From Akkermansiaceae bacterium (GTDB lineage: Bacteria > Verrucomicrobiota > Verrucomicrobiia > Verrucomicrobiales > Akkermansiaceae), in contig JARFRT010000014.1 in NCBI GenBank assembly GCA_029287105.1, forward strand, positions 1-14,803: a DNA stretch of 14,803 bases, in the 5' to 3' direction. Under the pieces are notes generated by a model that saw only the letters and a list, made by a program, of their open reading frames with translations, was not told where the DNA came from and did not search any database. Position 1 is the first letter of the stretch. Every line of letters starts with the position of its first letter. Positions 1-9,207 of this stretch are shown here, piece by piece. The position numbers were made by a program, and so were the translations under genes.

Positions 1-1
1 G

Positions 2-3000
2 TTTACCGCGGAGATCGATAGCGAAGTCAAAAATGGAGCTGTCGGACTGGCCCACTCGATCAGGGGCTACCAAGTCTACAATATGGATGGTACAACAAAT
101 GGTGCTTTTCAACCGCGTACTCCCGACGATGTCCGGGCGGTTACTGATTCGATCGTCGTTGCGCAGCCTCGGCGAATCAAGTGGGAGTGGGAAGGTAGCG
201 TCCGCTACATCTTCGATGCTGCCAGTGGGGAGCCAGGCGTTAACGAAACCGAATTCCAATCGATGGCTTTCCTACGTTATTACCAAGCAGATGGGGTAAC
301 TCCTGTTGCTAATCAACAGGGTGGGAATAGCAATGGTTATATTTTGAATAGCCAGACTAATCAGGAAGTTTGGATTCCCGTGGACCGGAAAGTCGAAATT
401 GGAGCCTTTTACCGGACTGATGACCGGAGGTATACCCTCGGAGATTTCCCAGTGCCGTTGGGTGGCGATGTGATCGACATCGGCAATGATATTACCAAGT
501 TCGCGGATGATGTAATTACAATTACCCTGCCATCGGGTTCGACGCCTCGTGTGGCTAGGGTACGCACGGTAGCTTTGAGCGGAACTCCTACCGATATCCA
601 CTGGTTTTACAAACCGACCGTCTTCCGTGCGATCGTACCGCTGGGTCAAGGTATTGCCCGGGGCAATGGTGTGCAGTTTACTCCCAACTTGCCTGACGAC
701 GCTGATTTAGGCCTCGCGGGACCTTTGGAAACTTCTTTGCTGAATGTGATCAGCCCACCAGTTCCGGCGCAGGCAACCGCTGCGCCGTGGCGCTGGGATC
801 GAGTCGGAGAGGTGCTCTACCCTGTCCACCCAGGCAGCAACCGGATCGACTGGCCGGATACAGATCCAGACAACGGTTTCTATAAAATTGAGATCGTCAG
901 CGGCTATCCTGGAGATCTCAGCGACCCTGAGGCTACCGCGACCCTAGTGACAGCGCTTGAGGATGACGATGGAAACCGTCAGACTTATGATACTACCACG
1001 CCAGGAAAGCCAGCCAACACGCATCCCGCGTATGATTCCGATGGTAACCAGCGTGCGAATATTTATTATGAGTTCACTAGCTATCTCGGCGAAGCCGGGG
1101 CCGAGTTCCCGGGTCACCCGAGAGCCCATTACCGGCACCTTAACCTGCCGCCCGAAGGGCTTGAAGAGCGCCAACCGCCCACCAAATTGGATCTCAACAG
1201 CGCCGATGAATGGAAATTTCTAGAAATGACCTATCGGGACCATGCTGACACCAAGGTGGATACTGCGTCTTCAGGTGTGTTGTATGATACTCCGGCCGAT
1301 GCCAAACGTAGTGTGTTCCTCTACAGTCGCCGGCCCAATCGCGAGGAGATCGCGACCGGGGACCTAAGCCGGGAAGTGCTGGCGGTGCGCATTGTGGAAT
1401 CGTTTACGGATGCCAGCTATCCGATCGCCCCCACTGATAATCGCCACGTCCTTCGTCAGCGAGGTCTCGAATTTGGAAATAGCGTTGGCGATCTGGGCCT
1501 CATCGGCTCAACCGGCTCGGTGAGTAGTATCGACCATACCAACTCCTTTGTCGTGGACTTCTGGCTCAATGCCAGCGAGTTCCCCGGCGATGCTGCGCCA
1601 GTCGAGGTTCTGCGGACAGGCGACGGCAAGTTCAACGTTACTGTTAATAACCACCTTGTTGATGCTACGGCGGTTGTCACTGCCGGTGCTATAGCTGGTA
1701 CGGAGAATATCGATGTGCCGTTCGCCTTTGAAAGCTCGGCTGATCTTAATGTGGCTAACATTACCACCGGCACCGTGCTAGCACCTGGTGGCGATTTTAC
1801 GGCGACCCCTGGTAGTCCCACCGGTGAGCTTACCCTGTCGGGCAATGCCGTTGCGGAAACCGTTCCCAACGACGGAAGTTGGAGCATCCCTGTGCCATTC
1901 GGCGTCGCAAGCGCGGAGGAACTCGAGCTCACCGCCGGCACTCAGGTGCTCACGTCACCCGAGGACTTTACTCTGGATCTTGTTAGCGGCACCCTTGAAT
2001 TTGTGCCCACTACGATGACCGTAGTCGTGAGCTCCCCGAGCCAGATCATCCCGCTCGACATGCCGAAGCTGCCTTTGTCAGCCGCCGTTGATTTTACGGT
2101 GACGGGTATGACGACGGGGACCTTTACCTATGACCTTACGAATCACCGCATCAACTTAGACGGTGCAACGATTGGTGATACCATCACAATCACCAAGGAT
2201 AATGCCTATGTCGCGGAGGGGGATTCAGTCACAATCGAGCGCCTTCAGTCCGCCGTTACAGCAGGGGACGAACTCCGCATCACCCGCAATAATGCGAGTG
2301 GAGGTTCGTCTACGATCACAGCTACCTATCTTGGTATGCCGGTGTCTCATACCCTCTACCGGGGCGGCTCCGGTTGGCGCCACTACACGGTCCACGTATT
2401 TGAGAAGAACGCAGTGGGTGTTTCTAACACCGAGATCGATTTCTACGTAGATGGTCTGCGCAAGGAGGAGTCTCGAGTGACAGGTCAGCTGGACGCCGCG
2501 GCTTCGGCCAACGGTACGCTCCAGTTCGGCCTTGGTGCCAATCCTAACAGTGGGCTCCTGTTTGACCAGTTCCGGCTCTTCACCAATCTGACCGCCGGCC
2601 CGACCCCGAGCAAGCAGCTCGACTCGGGCGAGATGCGCAGGTTGCGCACTACGCAAGCGAGTCTTCGCTCTACAGCTCCCCAGCTGTTGTTCAATTTTGA
2701 AGTAGCGCCGACCAGTGGTTCGTTTGCCAACACAGGCAGTCTGGGATCAGTCGGCCTAGGTATGGTTTCTGGGGATCCCACCAATGATTATGCAGGTCTC
2801 TGGGCCCGCGTCGCACTTCAAGAGGTTGCGATGCGCCTCGATAGCACCCTGGACAACGCCGGCTTCGGCGGCGGCGGTTACATCGTCAACAGGCTATCTA
2901 ACTACAATGCCAACATCTACAACCGCGGGGCCGAGGTTGGCACCTGGGGTCCCATTTTCCCAGTGAACCAGACTACGCCACACTACCAAGCGGGCTCGAA

Positions 3001-6000
3001 AAAAGAGTTGGAGGTTGCCTATTATGAAAACCCATACCGCCTCGACCGGCGGATACATCCTAACGTCGCCTGGCCTTATATCACTTCGGAATATAATCAG
3101 GTGACCTATCCCAATTATGGTCCAGATGTGAACAAGGCGATCTACATTGCTAGCCGCATTGGCACCGAGGGTGTCGACCGGGCCGGTTACCCGCAGCAGG
3201 TTTTCGACCTGGCGCAATACGAAAACCTAGCCATTTACAATCAGGACAGCAAAAAAGCACCCGGTTATAATCCCAACGAGGAGCACGCCCTGGTCGCTGC
3301 TTCCGGACGGGCCGCTCTCAAGGTCAAGAACGCTGGTGCCGGTATTCCCAATAACCCGCCCCTAGCAGCCTTCGCCCTTCAGAATGACATCAATACCACA
3401 GCCGTTGGTATAGGTTACACATCTGACCCTTGGGTGCTGGTGCAGGTCGACAATCTAGCGACTGGGGAACCAGAGATGGCCGCCTATCAGGTGTTCAAGA
3501 CGAGGGATGGAACTTCACCCAATACCGTTCCCGCAAATGCTACACTAATCCCGTTCCCGCGTCCTTTCGACCAGGTCGATATCAATAATGGGGATGCCCC
3601 CATCGGAGCTCAAGCGATTGAGAGCATTTCGGGACTCGACTACGAGTCCGCCGCCAAGCGCGAGGATCGGTTCCTGACCATGGATCCTGACGGACAGTAT
3701 AACTTCGCATATAAGTTCGAATACCCGGTTATGGCCGGCGATCTGCTCATCCCGCCGTATCCTGTGAACGTTGTTGTCGGAAACCTGACGATGGTCGATG
3801 ACTTTGGCGGCAACCTCAAAGTCACCAGAGGAACGCAACGCATCAACCAGCGCACGCTGTGGCGCGATGCCAGCGGTTACTCATGGATTGTGTCCGGTGA
3901 GGGCAAGTTCTTCCACCAGTTTTTCTATCCGCGTCGCGGAGATTTCTACATGCGGAGCAGCGATAATGCCGCCGTTGGTGACCCGGTTGCATGGCTTCCT
4001 TCCGGGCCAGCAGGCTTCAAGGGCAATGGTACGCGGGATTACGATCCTACGTTTCCTGTCCATGTCATCTACACGAGTAAATGGCGCTCGGACTATCCGA
4101 AGCTTAAGCGTGGCGAGACCATGACCTACCAGGGCGGAGAGTATTTCAATGAGAACCCGGGCTCGAAAGGCTTGCCCGCACTGGTGGCGATGGCGGCAGC
4201 GGAGATCATTTACGATCCCGCGACGCCAAGCATGATTATTACCGGTAATTCACAGGCTGCACTCGACGTATCCTCCGCACGGATCATCCGTCCGTTGGAT
4301 CGCCGTGAGGTTCCGTTCACGGTCGCTGCGATGAAAGCAGCGGGATTCAAGCCTGGGGATGACAAGGTTGCGATCGTCGCCGAGCGCTGGTATTTCCGGC
4401 AGCTAGCGGGATCACTGTCGACCCGCTTCTACTTCGATTCCCTTGCCGAGAAACTCGTCTTCCGCGGTTACCTCAACGAGAAGGACAGCGGTGCATCAGA
4501 CCTCACCGCTGGGCCGGATCCCCTGAATATCCTCGAGCCCAACGTGATGACCCAGGATGAATATATAACGATCAGGGCACTCGGTACCTCAAGTTTCCCC
4601 GCCAAGGTGGACGAGCTTTTCCTGCTGTCTCAGAATCCGAATGAGGTGACGAACGATGGCCTGCAACCTAGCATAACCACTCCGGTGTTCCTGCAAGGGG
4701 TGAAGGATGCCCCTGGCGATGGCCCCGTGAGGGCCACTTTCGACCAGTTGAGGACTTACTGGGAACAGCAAGGCAATAATTTTATCGCTTCGTTATTTGA
4801 CGTCCCCCTCGTCCAGCTCGACAGCTTCGGCGTGGGCGCGGCCCTCGTCCCCAACCCGAAACTCCTCACCGAGGCTCCCACCGGTTCGAAATACATCACG
4901 ATCGCCGAGAATAACCGGCCCGAACTCGCGGCGGCTGGTGCCCCCGTGAGCCTGCACATCATCGAGATCATCCCGGACCGCTACCGCGGCGCCATTAAGG
5001 TGATCGAACCCGCCGACCCTTTCAGCGAGAAAGTCGACCTCCAGCACAATGGAGAATTCGGCTCCAACACTGGCGACCTCTACTACGAGTGGTGGGTTCG
5101 TGATGCGGCACCGCTTGATCTCGTGGCGAATGAAGTGTTACCAAGCGGAGCCCTGGCGGAAACTGGTGTCGGTGGCGTTTCTGCGTGGCAGAAATACGAA
5201 GAGGGCAGGGGACTCCACAAGGTCACCTTTGCGGGTCGGCCCGATGTGGTTCTGTCTGACAAGCTGGTGCTTATGCGCTACCGCCACTACAGTGAGACGG
5301 GTGGCTGGAAACTGGTGCCCTTTGAAGTCGCAGATCCGGTCGTCGATTGGCAGCCGGGAAGCTCAATCGCTGCTGCCCCCTTCCAGTGGGCTGGTGCCGC
5401 TAACTCACCGCAGCTGCAGGCCGATGGTTCCAAGCGTTACGTCCCGCAGTTGGTCATGGGCTGGGTCAAACGTGTGCTTGATCGCATCAATCCCTACGAA
5501 TCGCGCTACACTGATTTCTTCAGTAACGAGAGCCCCGCTACCTATAGCAGTCAAATCCAGATCGCCGGAGCTCCTTATGCCGGACAGGTAGCCCTGAACC
5601 CCAACAAGAACGTCGTTGAAAACGTCGGCCTCATCGAACTCTATGAGACCGTGCTCAATCGCGCCCGGAGTCTGTCCATCGACAACTCGAGCAATGGCGT
5701 TGCTACCGACGGAGTCAATCAGGCTCTGCTGCTTGCCGCTACTAGGCTCTCGGTCCTCTACGAACTGTTAGCCCGTGAAGCTTATGGCGATGCCCAGGAT
5801 CCCACCATCAATGCCGGCGCTAACGGCGCCCTGACCGGCGTGGCATCCTACACCCACGCCTTCCAGAACATGGAAGCCGACCTCATGCACGAGGAATTGG
5901 CGCTGCTGCGCGGCACCGATTTCCGCAAGAGCTACCCGGTCTACAACCGGATGTTCTGGAACTACGCCAAAGGACTGGGCGAGGCCGCCTACAACGTCAA

Positions 6001-9000
6001 CTACAACATCTACGATGAGAATGCCAACGGCTTCATCAACGAAGACGACGCACGGGCCCTCTACCCGCAGGGACATGGCGATTCCTGGGGACACTTCCTC
6101 TCCGCCATCAAGATGCCCTACACGTTGCTCCAGCATCCGGGTTTCAGTTGGAAGACACGCTCGGAACTCTACAGCCTGATGCAGAACGTGCTCGAGGTTG
6201 ATTTTCTCGATGAGAAAACCTTCGCCCGACTAGCCGCCAGCCGCGCTCGGGCCGGCCGCGACATCGTCCGCGGCACTTACCGTCTCGCCTACACCCAGGA
6301 CCCTGACGGTCAGTGGCAAGGCTACACCGACTCCGCCGATAAAGCCCGTGCTTGGGGAGTCTCCGAGTGGGGCCATCGAGCCGGCCAGGCCGCTTACTTC
6401 GACTGGGCGATGGCCAATGTCCTGCTGCCAGAGGAGGCAGCTGGTGCCGCCCCGATCGACAACCCGGAAAACCTTGACCATCTCGACCGTCTCGCCGTCG
6501 AGGACCAAATCGGCGAGATTACCGGAGCCCTGCACGAGATCCAGGTGGCCCTCGACGAGGCCAATAACGGAGTCAATCCGCTCGGTTTCGACACTGACGC
6601 TCTAGCCTTCGATATCGACCCCAAGGCTTTAGGTGGCGGTGCCGGCGGTCGCAAGACCCAGTTCGAGCAGGTCTACGAGCGGGCCCTCGTCGCTAGCCGC
6701 AATGCCATGGCCACTCTCGACTACGCCACTCGCGCGGATAACAAGCTGCGCGACCTCGGCAATGACACCAACGCCAAGATTGCCGAGGCCTTCGAACAGG
6801 ACCTCAATTACCGCAACCGCCTCATCGAAATCTTCGGCCGGCCCTACGACGGCACCGTTGGCTTCGGTAAGGCATACCCCGAGGGTTACGAGGGGCCAGA
6901 TCTAATGCTTTATATGTATCTGGACCGAACGACGATCAGCCAGATTATACCGCATGGCGGGATGGATTCGAATGGCGATCGGATACCGTATACAGACATA
7001 TCTGACTCAATCGATTTCTTGAATATCAAGGGCACGATTCCCAAGCCCGGCGATATGGAAGGGTTTTTCAAATCTAGTACGACCAGTGACGCTACCATCG
7101 CCATCACTGGCGGCAGCTTCGCAGCCATTGCGGTCTTAGCCAATGGTGGCCTTTATGATAACACCACTGAGCTTGATGAGGCCTACAAAACGTATATCAG
7201 TGGCAACTCCTATACAGACCCGACTGTTACCTTATATGGCATGCCGATCCGTCGCGCTTCGCACTACGCCTTTCAATCGGACAGTGCTTGGGGTCAGCGA
7301 ACCAGTTATGGTAAGCTCCAGAGGACTCTTGAGCAGATGCTGGCCGAAGAAATTGCACTGAAGAGTGCGCTTGATGACTACGCTGGCTTCCTCGGTGACT
7401 TTGAAACTATGGTGCTACAACTGGAGCATACGCTCGAGATCATGAAGCTTAAGGGGAATTTCGAGGATGCTATTATTGCCGTGAGGGTGGTGTTGGCCGC
7501 CGCTCGTGCGATTTATGATTCGGCAGTTCAATTTTTGGAACTTGGCAATTCAGCTGCAGAAACGACTACTGACATAGTGTTATCAGCTTTGCCCGACAGC
7601 CTTATTGCTGGATTCTCAAACGGAGGTGACCTGACCTTCGCAGGTTCCGCAGCAGCCAATACGACTAAGGCGGCAGTTGTAGTCGTATCAGATACTGCCA
7701 AGGCAATTGCCGAGACTGTGTTCAGAGTCGCAGACCTTGCAGCTAGCGAAGCCATTTCGGCTATGCAAAGGGAGCAGGGTCGTTTAGACGCGTCCAACGA
7801 TATCCTGGGGATGTTGGCGGGGATTGAGCAGCACACCGGTGACAATGGACCCAAGCTCGCCTCGATAGGGTCTCACCTTCAGAATCTATCAATGCTTCGC
7901 CAGGCATACATCACGGCCCAAGCGGAGGGCTTCAGTCTGCTCAAGGAACGGGAGAGCTTCAACACTGGCCTGGCCGCTGCGGTGCAGGGTAACCGATACA
8001 ACGACATGATCTTCCGCTTGTCGCGTAACGAGGCGATGGCGAAGTATCAGAGCGCCTTTAATCACGCTGCTCGCTACGCTTGGCTGGCAGCTCGGGCCTA
8101 CGACTACGAGACTAGTCTTGATCCCGGCCACCCAGCCGCCCCAGGGCAGTTGCAGGACCGGATTATCAAGGAGCGCCAGCTCGGCCTCTGGAGTGGTGGA
8201 CAGCCGCAGGTCGGCCAAGGTGGCCTGGCCGAGATACTGAGTCAGCTTAATGCCAACTTCCAGGTCCTTAAGGGTCAACTCGGCCTCAACAATCCACAAT
8301 CCGAGATTGAGAAGATCTCGCTGCGCGGGGAACTCTTCCGCATTAGCCCGGGACTCGGAGCTCTCGATCCGGCGCTGGTTGCTAAGGCGGTGGGGGATCG
8401 CAGCGCCGAGGAGCAACAGCTCTACAGCAGTGCCGTAGCAAGCGATGCTCGTTGGCAAGACGCGATTAAGGCTCGCATCGTCCCAGACCTGACCAATATG
8501 CCGGAATTCAAACGCCATTGTCGGCCATTCTCCGATCCTGAGGATGGACCTCAACCGGGTATCGTCATCCGCTTCAGTTCCCACATCCATAACGGGGTGA
8601 ACTTCTTCGGTAAGTCGCTAGCCCCTGGTGACCATGCCTATAGCAGCGCCAACTTCGCCACCAAAATCAGTGGACATGGGGTCTGGCTGGATAACTACGA
8701 TGCCGCCGAGTTGGCTACCACACCGCGGGCGTATCTAGTCCCCGCCGGCGACGATTACCTACGCACCTCCAGTTCGGCTCAGCCTGTCGTCCGCCGCTGG
8801 GGCGTGGTCGAGCAGCGTATCCCGACACCCTTCACTATCAACCAGACCAACCTGACATCTCCGGACTACATTCCGACCCTCGACGGGTTGGACGGCAGCT
8901 TTGCCGAGCTGCGCCGCCACGGTGACTTCCGCGTCTACCACGGGGTTCCAGGTGCGGATGGCACGGTTAATGACGGTGAACTGATTTATGACTCCCGCCT

Positions 9001-9151
9001 AGTCAGCCGCTCGGTGTGGAACTCCGACTGGCTGCTAATCATCCCAGGGGCCAATTTGCACGCGGATCCCGACATGGGACTGCAGCAGCTCGCTGACAAA
9101 GTCTCCGATATCAAGATCCACTTCAAGACCTATTCCCATCAGGGTCAGTAA
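2..9151 (+). CDS. Giant TcA-like (Tc toxin A subunit-like) protein with split LamG domain; 5' end outside window
   Basis: The frame is open from the first base, so the gene begins upstream; the first ATG in this frame, at 83, is not a credible start. About 3,049 codons are visible. In order: beta-rich region (2-1450); LamG/concanavalin-like jellyroll split in two (about 1455-1660 and 2365-2590) by a beta-rich insert; a long unrecognised region (2600-5500); a mostly helical region (5500-6890) with an EF-hand-like loop DENANGFINEDD at 6014-6049; long helices around a Gly/Ala-rich hairpin with PDSLIAGFSNGG (7580-7627); a helix with an aromatic pattern ending AARYAWLAARAYDYE (about 7990-8115); a C-terminal beta domain ending DIKIHFKTYS. 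From about 6,500 onward the order and motifs match what I remember of TcA: IDPKAL then an F-x-x-V-Y-E-R-A helix, the channel hairpin, and the TcB-binding domain. By homology it would be an exported pore or translocator. Only one cysteine is visible, which fits export. The TcA relation is recalled, not aligned; the function of the first two thirds is unknown. Confidence 0.8.
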   Translation, partial: FTAEIDSEVKNGAVGLAHSIRGYQVYNMDGTTNGAFQPRTPDDVRAVTDSIVVAQPRRIKWEWEGSVRYIFDAASGEPGVNETEFQSMAFLRYYQADGVTPVANQQGGNSNGYILNSQTNQEVWIPVDRKVEIGAFYRTDDRRYTLGDFPVPLGGDVIDIGNDITKFADDVITITLPSGSTPRVARVRTVALSGTPTDIHWFYKPTVFRAIVPLGQGIARGNGVQFTPNLPDDADLGLAGPLETSLLNVISPPVPAQATAAPWRWDRVGEVLYPVHPGSNRIDWPDTDPDNGFYKIEIVSGYPGDLSDPEATATLVTALEDDDGNRQTYDTTTPGKPANTHPAYDSDGNQRANIYYEFTSYLGEAGAEFPGHPRAHYRHLNLPPEGLEERQPPTKLDLNSADEWKFLEMTYRDHADTKVDTASSGVLYDTPADAKRSVFLYSRRPNREEIATGDLSREVLAVRIVESFTDASYPIAPTDNRHVLRQRGLEFGNSVGDLGLIGSTGSVSSIDHTNSFVVDFWLNASEFPGDAAPVEVLRTGDGKFNVTVNNHLVDATAVVTAGAIAGTENIDVPFAFESSADLNVANITTGTVLAPGGDFTATPGSPTGELTLSGNAVAETVPNDGSWSIPVPFGVASAEELELTAGTQVLTSPEDFTLDLVSGTLEFVPTTMTVVVSSPSQIIPLDMPKLPLSAAVDFTVTGMTTGTFTYDLTNHRINLDGATIGDTITITKDNAYVAEGDSVTIERLQSAVTAGDELRITRNNASGGSSTITATYLGMPVSHTLYRGGSGWRHYTVHVFEKNAVGVSNTEIDFYVDGLRKEESRVTGQLDAAASANGTLQFGLGANPNSGLLFDQFRLFTNLTAGPTPSKQLDSGEMRRLRTTQASLRSTAPQLLFNFEVAPTSGSFANTGSLGSVGLGMVSGDPTNDYAGLWARVALQEVAMRLDSTLDNAGFGGGGYIVNRLSNYNANIYNRGAEVGTWGPIFPVNQTTPHYQAGSKKELEVAYYENPYRLDRRIHPNVAWPYITSEYNQVTYPNYGPDVNKAIYIASRIGTEGVDRAGYPQQVFDLAQYENLAIYNQDSKKAPGYNPNEEHALVAASGRAALKVKNAGAGIPNNPPLAAFALQNDINTTAVGIGYTSDPWVLVQVDNLATGEPEMAAYQVFKTRDGTSPNTVPANATLIPFPRPFDQVDINNGDAPIGAQAIESISGLDYESAAKREDRFLTMDPDGQYNFAYKFEYPVMAGDLLIPPYPVNVVVGNLTMVDDFGGNLKVTRGTQRINQRTLWRDASGYSWIVSGEGKFFHQFFYPRRGDFYMRSSDNAAVGDPVAWLPSGPAGFKGNGTRDYDPTFPVHVIYTSKWRSDYPKLKRGETMTYQGGEYFNENPGSKGLPALVAMAAAEIIYDPATPSMIITGNSQAALDVSSARIIRPLDRREVPFTVAAMKAAGFKPGDDKVAIVAERWYFRQLAGSLSTRFYFDSLAEKLVFRGYLNEKDSGASDLTAGPDPLNILEPNVMTQDEYITIRALGTSSFPAKVDELFLLSQNPNEVTNDGLQPSITTPVFLQGVKDAPGDGPVRATFDQLRTYWEQQGNNFIASLFDVPLVQLDSFGVGAALVPNPKLLTEAPTGSKYITIAENNRPELAAAGAPVSLHIIEIIPDRYRGAIKVIEPADPFSEKVDLQHNGEFGSNTGDLYYEWWVRDAAPLDLVANEVLPSGALAETGVGGVSAWQKYEEGRGLHKVTFAGRPDVVLSDKLVLMRYRHYSETGGWKLVPFEVADPVVDWQPGSSIAAAPFQWAGAANSPQLQADGSKRYVPQLVMGWVKRVLDRINPYESRYTDFFSNESPATYSSQIQIAGAPYAGQVALNPNKNVVENVGLIELYETVLNRARSLSIDNSSNGVATDGVNQALLLAATRLSVLYELLAREAYGDAQDPTINAGANGALTGVASYTHAFQNMEADLMHEELALLRGTDFRKSYPVYNRMFWNYAKGLGEAAYNVNYNIYDENANGFINEDDARALYPQGHGDSWGHFLSAIKMPYTLLQHPGFSWKTRSELYSLMQNVLEVDFLDEKTFARLAASRARAGRDIVRGTYRLAYTQDPDGQWQGYTDSADKARAWGVSEWGHRAGQAAYFDWAMANVLLPEEAAGAAPIDNPENLDHLDRLAVEDQIGEITGALHEIQVALDEANNGVNPLGFDTDALAFDIDPKALGGGAGGRKTQFEQVYERALVASRNAMATLDYATRADNKLRDLGNDTNAKIAEAFEQDLNYRNRLIEIFGRPYDGTVGFGKAYPEGYEGPDLMLYMYLDRTTISQIIPHGGMDSNGDRIPYTDISDSIDFLNIKGTIPKPGDMEGFFKSSTTSDATIAITGGSFAAIAVLANGGLYDNTTELDEAYKTYISGNSYTDPTVTLYGMPIRRASHYAFQSDSAWGQRTSYGKLQRTLEQMLAEEIALKSALDDYAGFLGDFETMVLQLEHTLEIMKLKGNFEDAIIAVRVVLAAARAIYDSAVQFLELGNSAAETTTDIVLSALPDSLIAGFSNGGDLTFAGSAAANTTKAAVVVVSDTAKAIAETVFRVADLAASEAISAMQREQGRLDASNDILGMLAGIEQHTGDNGPKLASIGSHLQNLSMLRQAYITAQAEGFSLLKERESFNTGLAAAVQGNRYNDMIFRLSRNEAMAKYQSAFNHAARYAWLAARAYDYETSLDPGHPAAPGQLQDRIIKERQLGLWSGGQPQVGQGGLAEILSQLNANFQVLKGQLGLNNPQSEIEKISLRGELFRISPGLGALDPALVAKAVGDRSAEEQQLYSSAVASDARWQDAIKARIVPDLTNMPEFKRHCRPFSDPEDGPQPGIVIRFSSHIHNGVNFFGKSLAPGDHAYSSANFATKISGHGVWLDNYDAAELATTPRAYLVPAGDDYLRTSSSAQPVVRRWGVVEQRIPTPFTINQTNLTSPDYIPTLDGLDGSFAELRRHGDFRVYHGVPGADGTVNDGELIYDSRLVSRSVWNSDWLLIIPGANLHADPDMGLQQLADKVSDIKIHFKTYSHQGQ

Positions 9152-9207
9152 GCGTCCGACCGCCGCCGACTGATCATACCGCACTGCACCTCAAGCTTCG
9201 AAAATCG

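Noticed and set aside
83..85. ATG at 83 as the start of the giant gene
   Set aside because: The same frame is open back to position 2 with coherent protein sequence (such as GLAHSIRGYQVYN), and no signal peptide or ribosome binding site is present at 83. The gene enters from outside the window.
7889..8590. Long minus-strand reading frames (7889-8590, 13017-13676) and the plus-strand frame 10568-11305
   Set aside because: They lie wholly inside well-supported genes, show no domain-like sequence, and are explained by the G/C-rich third positions of the real genes.
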